The notes under the pieces are model-generated. The model did not search any database. It was given only the letters and a program-made list of their open reading frames with translations, and had not been told where the DNA came from. Positions 35,572 to 47,520 of a stretch of DNA of 64,000 nt are shown here, one piece after another. This DNA is from Uranotaenia lowii. Lineage: Eukaryota > Arthropoda > Insecta > Diptera > Culicidae. Made by a program: the position numbers and the translations under genes. The stretch is taken from assembly GCF_029784155.1 (NCBI RefSeq), contig NC_073693.1, positions 26,882,002 through 26,946,001 on the forward strand, given 5' to 3'. Every line of letters begins with the position of its first letter. Position 1 is the first letter of the stretch.

Positions 35572-36206
35572 ATTTGGATTAAAGATCAACCTGGAATTTG
35601 AAATTGGAACTTATATTCAAATATTAGACTAAGTGTTGTAACTCAAAATTCAAACTTTAGAATCAGAATAAGATTTCAGATTTAGTTTACAGAATGAGAT
35701 TAATCATTTAATAGTCATATTACTTTCCCCTCCTTTTGTGGGAATTTTTCCTCTATGCATGGTTGAGCTCTAAAAAAGGTATCATGCTAGGGCACGCGTC
35801 ACGGCTATCCATCAATATTGTAGTTGGTTTTACTTATTCAGTAAAAAAAAAGCATAAAAAAACAGTAAGATTCGAACCGTGACCAGCAACGTGAAAGTTC
35901 TGGTTGCTACCACGGCACCATTTCAGCGTGTTATAAATCTTGGAAATTCTACTGTTTAAATACCATTCTTTCCATACATAAAATGAGCTCCTTACATACC
36001 AGTTCGCTTTTCCCCAAAAAAACGTATCAGGCATCATTTTTTTATATTGAGATTGGAATTTTTCGTGTTTGAATATCTGAAATCATACTTATATGATTCA
36101 GAGGGAAGGAATCTATCATGTATATTCTATATTATTTTATATATTTCCAAATATAATTTAAACTCTGTTAGAAAGGCTCCAATCCACTGTTAAGTGTATT
36201 AAATCG

Positions 36207-37285
36207 GGTTTTTTACGCGGTATTTGGTCCCGCGTAAAAAAAAACCCGCGTAAAAAAAAACCGCGTTAATTCGAAAATCCGCGTAAAAAAAAACCGCGTT
36301 AATTCGAAAATCCGCGTAAAAAAAAACCTCGTTAATTCGAAAATCCGCGTAAAAAAAACCCCGAATTTCGAAAATCCACGAAAAAAAACCATTTTAATTA
36401 AAATTCGAGCAAAAAAGCACGTTACTAAAAAAATGCGAAAGAACCATGATTATTTAAAAATTTGCGTACAATGATAGTTTATTTTTAAGATAAAAAACAA
36501 AATCAATTAGATCGTCTGATGTCTCATGTCTCAGGTCTTAGGTCTCATATCCCAGGTCTCATGTCTCATGTCTCAGGTCTCATGTCTCATGTCTCAGGTC
36601 TCATGTCTCAGGTCTCATGTTTCATGTCTCTGGTCTCATGTCTCAGGTCTCATATCTTAGGTCTCATGTCTCATGTCTCAGGTCTCATATCTCAGGTCTC
36701 ATGTCTCATGTCTTTTGTCTCAGGTCTCATGTCTTAGGTCTCATGTCTCATGTCTCATGTCTCAGGTCTCATATCTCAGGTCTCATGTCTCATGTCTCAG
36801 GTCTCATGTCTCAGGTCTCATGTCTCAGGTTTTATGTCTCATGTCTCAGGTCTCAGGACTCAGGTCTCATGTCTCATGTCTCATGTCTCATGTCTCAGGT
36901 CTCATGTCTTAGGTCTCAAGTCTCATGTCTCAGGTCTCAGGTCTCAGGTCTCAGGTCTCATGTCTCATGTCTCATGTCTCATATCTCAGGTCTCATGTCT
37001 CATGTCTCAAGTCTCAGGTCTCATGTCTCATGTCTCATGTCTCAGGTCTCATGTCTCAGGACTCAGATATCATGTATCACGTTCTTAGTCTCAGAGCTAA
37101 GATTTTCCCAACTACAAAAAGATTCTAAGTGTTTTCCTTTGAAAAAGTCTTAGAATATTTTCTCTCAAAAACCGCGTTAATTCGAAAATCCGCGTAAAAA
37201 AAAACCGCGTTAATTGGAAAATCCGCGTAAAAAAAGCCGCGTAAAAAAAAACCGTGTAAAAAAAAACCGCGTAAAAAAAAACCTC
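36207..37285. mobile_element. CCGCG-rich inverted-repeat element interrupted by a minisatellite
   Basis: The left end GGGTTTTTTACGCGG and the right end read inward, AGGTTTTTTTTTACGCGG, form inverted termini. Next to the left end are about four tandem units of a roughly 34-bp motif (CGCGTTAATTCGAAAATCC plus an A-run); one or two more units are at 37170-37230. The middle (36514-37096) is a 7-bp minisatellite. No clear TSD was found. Confidence 0.6.
36514..37096 (+). repeat. 7-bp minisatellite (GTCTCAT / GTCTCAG)
   Basis: About 80 units of GTCTCA followed by T or G in irregular alternation, with occasional GTCTTAG and ATATCT variants. It translates to strings such as MSHVSGLMSQVSC, which are repeat artefacts. 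The array lies between two halves of the CCGCG element. Confidence 0.93.
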
Positions 37286-37489
37286 AGTGTACTTGGATAA
37301 CATAAAATAAGAGATTACACTTGATACTATATATGTATTCTCCAACCAACATTTGGTTAAATGCAATTTTTTTTGAATCTTTTTTTTCAAATAATTCATC
37401 TAGATTGTCCCCAGTTAGTTTTTAAGGTCTCACGTTTTTCTAAAAATATTCAGCTTTTCAGAAAAGATGGATTTGGTCGGCCAACAGAT

Positions 37490-37585
37490 TTGAGGTTAAA
37501 GTTGCGGTAAGAATTATTGTATATTGGTAAGATAAGGTAAGAGGTAAGATTTGGAATGCATAAAAAGGTAAGATTGCATGATTCA
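37490..37585 (+). repeat. Short cluster of GGTAAGA words
   Basis: GGTAAGA or a close variant appears about six times in 95 bp. It is possibly a decayed tandem repeat upstream of the SINE body. Confidence 0.5.
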
Positions 37586-37624
37586 ATGATTGTTGTTTTA
37601 TTGTATAAAAATATTAGAACAACC

Positions 37625-37938
37625 AATCACTTGACAACTGGGCAGGTATCTAAACGTATGCGTAATACCTGTCTTAGATTATTAACATTAAAAATGTTAT
37701 TAATCTTATAACGGTTGCGTAAGTGATTGACTTGTTCATCCAAATGATACTTACATTCACACATATCACATTCATTCCATAACAGTTCACACGAAGCCAT
37801 GGGGTCGGGCATGTGGTGATTTGCATTGAAGATCTGCCGAACTAGTTATCTTAAGAATGCAATTCAGCGCATGCGTTGACGAAACTGCGGTGAATCCGTG
37901 CACCCATGGTGGATTATCTACATACACATACATACATA
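37625..37938 (+). mobile_element. 5'-truncated SINE of the same family as 6807-7278
   Basis: It shares the body of the complete SINE (CACACGAAGCCATGGGGTCG, TTTGCATTGAAGAT, CACCCATGGTGGATTATC) and the CATACA tail. The tRNA-like head is not present. No TSD was found. Confidence 0.8.
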
Positions 37939-38336
37939 TGGAAATTTTCTGTTCAGCAACATTATCGAAGACTGTAGCTTTGATTCTCTTCATCATAGTC
38001 GTGAATATGATGGTTTTTTTTATAAAGTTTTATGTTATAAACAGTTATGTTTTTCCTTTGATTTATTTCTCATGTTTCTTCAAAAAAATTCACATTACCT
38101 ATAGGAATTTGATATCTATCAGATACGAAATGTTTCAAGATGTAATCAGAACACTTAATTTGAGTAAATAAAGCTAAACAGACGAAGATCAGACAATTCA
38201 AGCAGTAAGTATTTTATTAGGTTAGTATTTTTTCACCTTAAATGTTTTAAAGTCATTTCATTAGATGTTAAATTTAACATTTAAATGTCACAAGTTTTTT
38301 TATTTTTAAAGCCTTGACAAAAATGTATATAAAAAT

Positions 38337-38439
38337 TACCATTCATGATCGATACATTTCCCACAAAACGGTGAGTCGTAGATCCATCAAAGAAGTCACC
38401 GTATAAAACGAAGATCAAAATAATCGATCATGAATGGTA
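38337..38439. mobile_element. Tiny palindromic element (about 100 bp)
   Basis: The perfect 17-bp inverted repeat TACCATTCATGATCGAT lies at 38337-38353 and 38423-38439. An inner inverted pair CGGTGA/TCACCG stands further in. It has the form of a very short MITE or foldback; the family is unknown. Confidence 0.6.
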
Positions 38440-38505
38440 AATGACAAATCACCTCGACCAGGAATCGAACTCGAGTCTTCTGATTACCTGCTGTAGCTTT
38501 AAAAT
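38440..38505 (-). other. tRNA-like fragment (B box), minus strand
   Basis: On the minus strand GAGTTCGATTCCTGGTCGAG contains a Pol III B box (GAGTTCGATTC). The 5' half of a tRNA is not clear. It is probably a SINE head fragment. Confidence 0.45.
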
Positions 38506-38511
38506 TGCCGC

Positions 38512-38657
38512 AGCCCGTGGCGTAGAGAATAGCTTTCTAGTCAACGGTCATGAGATCGAATCCCGGTCACGGCATGCATAGCACATTGTCTGTTGGTTGG
38601 TGGTTTTAGCATTTGTACGATGCTAGCCATCAAAACCATGAAAGTTGTACGCTTAGT
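38512..38657 (+). mobile_element. tRNA-derived SINE fragment next to the Lian-like LINE
   Basis: The A-box-like TGGCGTAGAGAATAGC (from 38519) and B box AGATCGAATCC (38553-38563) are followed by CGGTCACGGCA, which pairs with CCGTG at the start. A body of about 80 bp follows up to the target duplication of the LINE. The LINE seems to have inserted into or beside it. Confidence 0.6.
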
Positions 38658-38684
38658 TAGAATTAAGTTAAAAAAATCTCTTTG

Positions 38685-41600
38685 GCTGTGTGGTGGCGGC
38701 TTATAGAATACTACCACTGGGATACTGGTCCACGTCGTAAAAGGCGACTTATCCAGTACTTCCCACATGCGTTAGTCATTCTTCAAATACGACTATCACA
38801 TTGGGAGGGGGGAACCTTGGCTTGGTTCCAAGCCAAGTTTCTTCAGGGAGGATTCACCAATTGTGCTTATTGCTATTAATGCGCATGCACGAGTTGTATT
38901 CTCCTAAATTTTGTAAACACCCGCTTCAAGGTGGTTCTGTGCCTGCGGGCCCCAAAGTGGGGGTAGGAGGGTGTATAATAATCCTATCTTAAGCAGAACG
39001 TTGTTAAGGTCTGCACTATAGCCAGGCACTGGTGCAAAGGGCCGTATTTTTCCTGGCATCTCGTGGGATTCAGATTATACACACGATTTTAAAATTTTCA
39101 TCCTGTATGGGATACCCCGCTTCATGCGTTGATATGAAGGTGCAGTGGTTCTTGTGTGTGATGGAAATATGTGTGGAATTCTTTGATAGAAATGCTTTTT
39201 ATTAAGGTTGCACAAATAAATCTGCAGCACAAAAGAACCGCTACACTGAACTTATGTCGTTTAATCCTTAATGGAACTGCATCAATCGCCTTGGTCCAAG
39301 AACCCTATTTCCGAAATGGAACTTTTTACTTAGGGAATTTGCTCAAATCAAACTTTACTGTGTTCAGTGTAATTGGAATGGCTAATGCCCGAATAATGCC
39401 TCGTGCATGTATATTGATAAACAATTCTTTAAATGCAACATTAATACCCAATCTAACAACAAGAGATATTTGCGTCGTTCAAGTTTCGCTGCCTGATAGA
39501 AAATACGTCTACTGTTCAGCATGCTCACCATTTGAACAATCATCCCCTACGGATGATTTAAAAAATGTCATTTCATTCTGTGAATCACAAAATATACCTC
39601 TTGTAATTGGCTGTGATGCCAATGCCCATCATTTTGTATGGGGTAGCTCAGATATCAATCTGAGAGGCTTAAATTTAATGGAATATTTAAGCAGCACTGA
39701 TTTAGAAATTCAAAATGTAGGAAATAAACCAACTTTTGTTAGGTGTGACAGAGAAGAGGTGATTGACATCACACTTCATCACACTTTGTTCTAGAACAAT
39801 TTCTCAGGAAATTTCAAATTGGCATGTGCCTAACGAAGAATCGATTTCTGACCACAGGTTTATCTATTTTGAACACTCAGGTGAGTTTTTAGAAACAAGT
39901 ACATTCAGAAACCCAAGAACAACTAATTGGAACCTATATTTGGAGCATCTTGCTACGAAATTTCATGGATATACACCTGAAATTACTACTCCTTTTGAGT
40001 TGGATGAAGTGGTTGCAAAAACCACCGAAATTATTTTGAATTCTTCTGAAGAAGCGTGTCCCTTACGAACGTTGTAATTCAACAAAAACAGTATACCATG
40101 GTGGAACTCAAATCTCAGTAAATTACGAAAAAACTGCAGACGCTCTTGGAACCGAAGGCGCACGGAAGGTTTTGATGCTTTCAAGTTGGCTCGCCGAGCT
40201 TACCGGAAAGCAACAAGAGCTGCCGAGCGCTCAAGTTGGCAGAGCTACTGCACAACCATTTCAAGCTTGCACGAAGCAAGTAGGTTAAATAAAGTCTTAG
40301 CCAAATCAAAAGATTATCAGGTTTCATACCTTAAAACCCCTAGTGGTGATTATACATCAAACGACGAAGAAACATTAAGTTGTCTATTCAATACTCACTT
40401 TCCAGGATGTGTTGATCAAGATTCATCGATAGAGCCTGAGTTCTTTTCTGGAAGCCTAGATTCCTTGCATTTTGCTCGGAAAATAGTTACTACAGAATCG
40501 ATCAAATGGGCAATCGATGGTTTTGCTCAATACAAATCTCCTGGAAGTGACGGTTTATTTCTAGTTTTGCTTCAAAAAGGTTTCGATATTTTCAAACACA
40601 TATTAAGAAAAATAATGATAAGCAGTTTTGCTCATGGATATATTCCTAAACTTTGGTGGCAGATAGCCGTGAAATTCATCCCTAAAGGGGGACGATCATC
40701 ATACGACGAAGCCAAAAGCTTTCGTCCTATTAGTCTAAGTTCATTTCTATTAAAAGCACTTGAACGTTTAATTGATCATCATATCAGGCAAGAATGCCTT
40801 GTCCAACATCCGCTTAATGCAACACAACATGCATACCAAACAGGAAAATCAACATTAACTCTTCTGCACAACGTGATACATAATATTGAAAATAGTTTTT
40901 CACAGAAAGAATCGTGTCTAGGAGCATTTCTAGACATAGAAGGAGCATTTGATAATGTCTCGTTTACATCAATAATGGATGCGGCACTACTTCATGGAGT
41001 GCCTAGTGTTATAACTAACTGGATTAGCGCAATGCTAAGTAACAGGAATCTTCATTCGTCTTTAAGACAGGCTTCAATTACAAAAGTTAGCACACGTGGT
41101 TGCCCACAGGGAGGTGTACTATCACCTCTTTTGTGGAACCTAGTTGCAGACGGCTTGTTGAGAAAACTCAATGACCGTGGAATACCAACCTATGGATTCG
41201 CAGATGATTATCTTCTGCTGGTAAGAGGTTTGTGCATAAGCACATTATTTGATATAATGCAACAAGCTCTGCGCTCTGTTGAACGATGGTGTTCTCATGT
41301 AGAACTTTCAGTTAATCCTCTAAAAACTAATATTGTTTTATTTACTAAAAAACGTATCACCCGCGGGGTGCGCCCTCTGCTGTTTTATGGTTCCGAAATC
41401 ACCATGTCTAATCAAGTTAAATATTTGGGTGTCATTCTTGACTCCAAATTAAACTGGTATGATCACATCGAATTCAGAATCAAAAAAGCATGCATAGCCT
41501 TCGGACAATGCCGACGTGCAATCGGAAAAAACTGGGGACTCAAACCCAAACATATTCACTGGATTTACTCCACAATAGTAAGACCAATTCTGGCCTATGG

Positions 41601-43032
41601 GTGTCTAGTGTGGTGGCAGAAAGGAGAAGTTGCAACAGTTCGGACTAAACTGAATCACCTTCAAAGAATGTGTCTTTTGGGGATGTCCGGATCGTTCACT
41701 ACAACTCCTACTGCAGCACTAGAGGCTCTGTTTTCTATCAAACCTCTACACTTGTTCCTAAAACAGGAAGCCTTCTCATGTGCTTTTCGTCTACAGGCAG
41801 TTGGTCTCTGGCTGTCAGGAAATATCGAAAGATCATCGAGTCATACAAATGTGTGGCCTGAATTAGTTAGATTAAACAAGTATAATCTAGCGCCAAACGA
41901 TTTAACACTCTCGAGTAGTTTTCCCTACATGGGGTTTAAAGTCAAATTTCCTTCTCCTCAAGAATGGTTATCAGGTTTCGTAGAGGACCAAATGTCCTCT
42001 CATATTGTATTCTATACTGACGGTTCATTATCAAACGGCCGTGCAGGTGCAGGAATTTACTGTCACGAGTTGAACATAGAATATGCTCAACCTCTAGGAA
42101 AATATTGTACAGTCTTTCAGGCTGAGCTTTGCTATTATGTATGGAGTGCAAATTGCACTTCAAAAGAAGATTATGTTCAGAACAATTTACTTCTGTTCAG
42201 ATAGCCAAGCAGCTATCAAATCACTCAGTGCTTCCAGTTCTAGATCAAAACTGGTAATCGCATGCCGGAAAGCAATCGAAGAACTTGCTGAAGGCAATGG
42301 ATTAAACCTTCTATGGGTACCCGGACATAAGGGAATTTTTGGAAACGAATGCGCCGACGAACTCGCTAGAGCTGGGTCGGAAAAGGAATTTTACGGACCA
42401 GAGCCGGCTGTCCCAATATCGCCATGTTGGTTCAGACACCAAATTCAAACTTGGTCCTCTAACCAGCATGAACGATACTGGGAAGAGTTGGACACTTGTC
42501 GTCAAACTTAATTATTTTTAGAAAAACCATCTCCAATCATATCGAGTTACTTATTAACTTTAAATAAATCTCATTGCAGCATCTTGATCAGAGCACTCTC
42601 CGGTCATTGTAAACTCAACTATCACATGCACAACATTCAGCGTGCTGAATCTCCAGTATGTGGTAGTTGTGAATCAGATGTGGAAGATCCCTTCCATCTT
42701 ATATGTAACTGTCCCTCATTTGCCAGACTACGTTTTTGTACTCTGGGATCTTACGCTATAAGCGAATCTGATTTTAAAAAATTAAACTTAAAAAACATTC
42801 TATCATTCCTTACCGAATGTAGAAAAGAACTTTAATGCTAATAATCCCTAGTGGAAAGGCTTTATGCCATCTTAAATAGATTGAATTTATTTCTTCCTTT
42901 TATAGGTTTTTTTCAGGTTTCTCAGGTAAATGATGAAATCTTGGATAAAAAAAAGGGTTGGCACAATTTTCCCGTATGTTTGGATAACGTGCCGCTATTA
43001 AGCCTACCCCCATTCTGATACCTGATACCTGA
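38685..43032 (+). mobile_element. Nearly complete Lian/LOA-like LINE with 27-bp TSD
   Basis: A 27-bp direct repeat beginning TAGAATTAAGTT flanks it (38658-38684 and 43033-43059, one mismatch). From 5' to 3' it has about 500 bp of leader, one long ORF region (endonuclease, RT, RNase H, Cys-rich motif), a 3' UTR and a short tail of TGATACC units (about 43014-43032). A single-ORF layout with RNase H resembles the mosquito Lian family of the LOA clade as I recall it; the clade is an inference. The leader may be full length, since there is no second ORF. Confidence 0.85.
39192..42835 (+). pseudogene. LINE polyprotein: endonuclease - reverse transcriptase - RNase H (broken)
   Basis: The first in-frame ATG after a stop is at 39192 (MLFIKVAQINLQHKRTATLN). 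The endonuclease has IALVQEPYF and VIGCDANAHHFVWGSS (39606 on), then SDHRFIYFEH. The RT has AKSFRPISLSSFLLKALERL, FLDIEGAFDNVSF (motif A), RGCPQGGVLSPLLWNL (motif B) and YGFADDYLLLV (motif C, intact FADD, near 41197). RNase H has VFYTDGSLSNGRAGAGIY, FQAELC, FCSDSQAAIKSL and GNECADELARAG, so all four acidic residues are visible. CGSCESDVEDPFHLICNCP near the end is a CCHC-like motif. Lesions: frameshift near 39780, TAA at 40075-40077, frameshift near 42130, TAA at 42509-42511. With so few lesions the copy looks fairly young. Confidence 0.9.
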
Positions 43033-43059
43033 TAGAATTAAGTTGAAAAAATCTCTTTG

Positions 43060-45695
43060 AGGATACATCAAGTTACATTGAGATCCTGTATGTGTTTGGG
43101 TTCGTTTTAGTTTACTTCCTTGAGTTAAATTTGTTGCTAGATTCTTCGACAGAAAATGCTCATCTTACCCGATCAATGGTGCTCTGTTTGCCCTGAGACA
43201 ACAAGTTAAAGTAAAAACCCCTTTTAAAATTGAAAAATCATAAATTTTATTATGGTGAAAATTAAGGACATCATGTTGCAGTGCGTACATTATAGATCAA
43301 GATGATTTAACGATCATAAGAGCTCAAAAATCATAATAATATCGTCACTTGAGAAACTAGTTGATTTTTTTTAAATATTTCTGTAAAGATGATAAGAAGA
43401 TTTCTTTTTTGCAAAAAATTAATACTAAATAGAAACTACAAAAACTTTCAACGGGGGGGACCAGTAAGTAAAATAATAAAACAAACACGATGAGAAAAAT
43501 GAATAAATAAACTACAAAAATTTCTTCGTGAAATTTTAATTGCAAAAATACGCATTTCCTTAGAAAAGAGGTGTGCCCAGTTTACTCCGGGTGCGAACGA
43601 ACGAAAATCATAATTGCTTTAAAAAGAATTAAGAATTTGAACACAAATTCATGCAAATGTATTGCTGTTATGGAGCAATTCAGTCAAAATTACTGAAATC
43701 AGAAAAACAAAATTGACAATATGAGTTTATTATGCACTTCTCCATTCCCAAAAACTTCTCTGGGCTGGTGATCTTCAATATTGAGAACTTTTCGAAACAT
43801 GATCTCTAGTTTTTGCTATTTCACACTGACATTTTTAATTGTGTGGTTGTAGGCACAGTCTCTTTAAAATATAAAATTTTCAAATAAAAATTCAAAAACG
43901 TGTCTCGTGGTGTGGCAACTTAGTGCATTAATTTTAAGTTACATGTTTGCGCATACATGTACATGTAAGATGTACTCAGGATATTGTAAAAACGTTTGAC
44001 ACCGTACCTGTAAAAAAAAGAGAGAAAAAAATGCAATTAGTCATACATTAGTAAACATTCATTTATTACAATTCATACAGTTTTATTCATAAAGAAATAC
44101 AAGAGGGTTGGGTATCATGGGCCACTTTATTCTTTGCTCCATAGCTTCTATATTATAAAAGATAAAATGAAAAAGATAAATCGAATTGGTTTCTACATTT
44201 CCAACGTATCATTTGGAAATTTCAGTTATTTTTCAGTAAATTTATTTCCCAGTTCTGGTTCCTGTTCTAAATATTAAAAAAAATGTTTTTCTATATATTT
44301 TAAAAAACGGTGGAGAATTGTGGGCCATCAAATCCAAAACAAATAAATAACAAATTTACAAAGTTTATAAGTTGTCCGAAAACTGTAATTTCACAATTCA
44401 TTTGGTTTTTTTTTTCAAACAATTTCAGGCGAGGAAATAAAAAAGAGAGTTTTGTCTGGTCGAATAGTTTCAAAAACCAGGCTTGCCAATTCATGCTTTT
44501 TGTAATTCATGCATGTTGACAACACTTCAAAATAAGGTGGAACGATTTTTAATTATGATTTTTATCTGTTTTTTTTTTCTTCAAAAAAAGTTAAGTAATT
44601 GAAAAAAAAATAATTTTATATTCAAATTATAAATGTTTTGCATAATTTGAAACAAATATCACTAACATAAGATGAGACATCTGCAACTCACACCGGATAC
44701 GAGATATGAGTGAGGAATCAAATGTCCCTAAAAATAAAATTTTCTTACTCTCCCCTATTAAATTTAGTTGATGAATTAAGTAAGAATGTTCAAAATGTTT
44801 GGAAATTGTTTATTTTTGTCCCCTATATGATTATATTTTAAAAGGAACTTTTGTTAGTAGAAGAAGTTGATGATTTGAAAAATAAATTCAGTTTTCTGTG
44901 TTTAGGTTTGAAGCCAGTTGATTTATTTTTTTTCTGATTTAGAAAAATCCATTGAAATATTGTTTATAAAAATTGGAATAAACATAGATCACACCGATAC
45001 TATTGCTGTTACATTCCATCTAACTAATCCGATTCCAAGTGAGATATTTATCAGTTTCCCACCCCCACCCCGTAATTATAAATTTGTTAATGCAAGAGAA
45101 ACATTAACACAGCAGGAAAAAATCCATACCATGATTTGTCATAAAATTTTCATACGAGATTCCGCCTCATTAAGCCCTCAGCTCAAGGGACGTAAACGAA
45201 AAACACGTCAAACACGTGCAAAGCTACAAAACGGTTCCGCTTCTCCACAGCACGGCACAGTGCTCTGTCTCCCCTTCTCTCTCACTCTTTCGCTCTGGAA
45301 GCTTTCAAGTAAGATAAATTGCATGTTCAAATTTTAATTGAATTTAACATGCTCACCCGTTTATAATAAATGGGTTAAATTACAGGCAAACGGTTAGTGC
45401 TTGGCTTTGCTCTACTCAGTGGTGTGCAGCAGCAGCATATTCCTGGACGGGTGCAACCGCTGCTGCCGAATGAACGAAAACCATCTACTACTTACTGCTG
45501 CATACTGAACGTCGTCTACTCACAAAGTCACAAACATTCACACACCTACACACCCAAACAGATAGATGGCAGCACCAGAACCCACAATCGGTAAAAGGCA
45601 CTCGGCCGGTGGTAGCAGCGGTGACACTGACATTAAAAACCCTCCACCCACATCACCTGTGTTCTCCCGCATATTCCCCCAACATTTTATCATTA
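43060..45695. other. Long stretch without recognised gene
   Basis: AT-rich sequence to about 45000, then a GC-richer patch (45160-45660) with CAGCAGCAG and ACACAC-type short repeats. Open frames are short and featureless. Possibly single-copy host DNA. Confidence 0.4.
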
Positions 45696-46439
45696 GTCTA
45701 GGGCTGGGGTCAGCAATCTTTTCCAATCACAAAAACACAATTTTACTGAATTTCTTAGCTTGAAAGAACCGCATTAGGTTGTCTTGACTATATTATTCTA
45801 GCATTAATAACACAAAGACACAGAATTTTTAGTGAACAAGTTTCGAAAATTTATTTTTCAAAAATAAAATTGTTCTCAATTTTTCGACCACCTCTTGTTT
45901 TTATTTCATGTCTTTTAAAAAATTAAAAAAAAATTCGAGCTACATACATCAGTCAAAACTAACTCATGAACAAAACCCTACTTATGCAGTTTTGTAGTAC
46001 AGTTGTAGTGTAGTCATACATCAACAACAAAAACTGATTAAAATCATTTTTTTTTTAAATCCGTTTATTTGAAACGGCTAAAACCATTTAGTATTACGTA
46101 GGCAGGAGATTGTTATCTTTTTGTGCAACAGCTGCTTAAGTTTAATTAACAAGAATTTTTTCACATTGTTGTCCATTAATTCGTTTCAAAGATTCAAGTT
46201 TTGAGTTCATCGTTCATTATTCACATCTATGATAGACAAAATAAAATAAAAAGAGGAAAGGAACACCTAAACGCGGAGAATTAAAATCAATGGATTGATA
46301 TTCAAAGAATGATTAAGATTTTCTGGTTTCAGGAACTAAAGCTTCAGAAAACTAAGACTTTAATATTTATTAGAAAATTCTAAATTTAACTCAATAATAA
46401 TTTCTGACATCACTAGACGATTCTAAATATCTTTAAAAC

Positions 46440-47216
46440 GATAGGAGGAAATATCCTTCATTGGATAAAATCCTATTTAGAGGGTAGGCTTCAATATGTT
46501 TCCGTAAATTCGGCTATATCTGCATCCTATAAAGCGTCCTCTGGAGTGCCTCAAGGTAGTCACTTGGGTCCACTTCTCTTTATTTTGCTAATGAATAGCT
46601 TACCTGACTTCCTGAATGATTCATTCGTTTTAATCGACGCCGATGACGTGAAATTATTTTTACCCGTAAAAAAGATGGAAGATTGTAAGAAACTTCAAAA
46701 AGATTTGGACACATTCTCTGCTTTTGTGAACGGATGCAAGCTAAAAGTGAATATCTCCAATTGCTCAACGAATTCGTTTACCAGAAGCAATACTCCGATT
46801 CTGTTCAGGTACTCCCTCGGCGGTGATGACATTCAAAGAGTTTCCAGCGTATTGGACTTAGGCGTCACTTTGGATTCCGAATTAAGTTTTAAAACCACAT
46901 TAATAGCTTGGTATCGGATGGACTTGCACTTTTCGGTGTAGTGCGGCGCTTTGCTGGGGAATTGGAAGATCCATACACTATCAAAAGCCTGTATGTCAGC
47001 TTGGTAAGATCTAGATTCGATTTCGCGAATATAGTCTGGAGGCCAATGTACAATGTCCATATAAGCAGACTGGAAGGAGTACAGAAACGCTTTGTGAGAT
47101 TCGCTGTCAGGAATCTAGGCTGGAGAGAAAATTTGCCAGATTACGAACACATCTGTTACCTTTTGGATTTCGATTTATTAGAGAACCGACATCGCGTAAA
47201 TGATCTGATCTGATCT
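46440..47216 (+). pseudogene. LINE reverse transcriptase C-terminal half (broken)
   Basis: GGNILHWIKSYLEGRLQYVS opens the fragment, followed by SSGVPQGSHLGPLLFILLMN (motif B, near 46540-46590) and VLIDADDVKLF (motif C, normally YADD; the Tyr is changed to Asp, near 46635). DLGVTLDSELSFKTT follows, then a frameshift near 46900, IKSLYVSLVRSRFDFANIVW and RLEGVQKRFVRFAVRNLGWR. Stops follow at 47215. It is not functional. Confidence 0.85.
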
Positions 47217-47520
47217 TATTTATGAAAATTTAACGCGGTTTGACTAACTCAACATTTCTACGCTCCCGATTGACAGCTAACACCAGCAATGTGGTCTTAA
47301 GAAGACGAACGCTCCTGAGAATCGCCGAACAAACTACAGTCGCAACGAGCCAGCCCTCAGGTTCATGAGGGAAATAAACAGTGCTAACAGTGTCATTGAT
47401 TTCAATTTAAGTTTATCTATAATCAAAAATTTTACATTTTATTATTAAGAAGACAATTGTATGTAAGATAATTTTAAGATAGCCGGGATGACGGGCTCAG
47501 CCCGCCAATAAATAAATAAA
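46440..47520 (+). mobile_element. 5'-truncated CR1/Jockey-type LINE fragment
   Basis: It begins inside the RT and runs to a 3' end with GATGACGGGCTCAGCCCGCC and an AATAAATAAATAAAAA tail. The 5' truncation is typical of incomplete reverse transcription. It is related to, but distinct from, the LINE at 282-6190, as the C-terminal protein shows. A TSD was not identified. Confidence 0.8.

Larger units (their letters stand above)
32634..36177 (+). mobile_element. 3.5 kb inverted-repeat element, copy 2 (complete)
   Basis: The left end is GCCTTTCTAACAG and the right end CTGTTAGAAAGGC, giving perfect 13-bp terminal inverted repeats and a length of 3544 bp. Internal order is as in copy 1. It follows copy 1 directly, head to tail, the junction lying in a T-run, as expected from unequal exchange. 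At the right, homology with copy 3 continues about 35 bp past the terminal repeat (TCCAATCCACTGTTAAGTG...). The superfamily is not identified; no transposase is present. Confidence 0.88.

Noticed and set aside
36519..37153. Frames of MSHVSGLMSQVSC type
   Set aside because: They are translations of the GTCTCAT/GTCTCAG minisatellite.
38512..38573. Functional tRNA gene
   Set aside because: Only boxes A and B and part of the acceptor pairing are present; the anticodon arm does not fold and a SINE-like body follows.
43357..45337. Membrane-protein-like hydrophobic frames
   Set aside because: These AT-rich translations (Phe/Leu/Ile-rich) are expected by chance in such composition; no start context or homology was evident.
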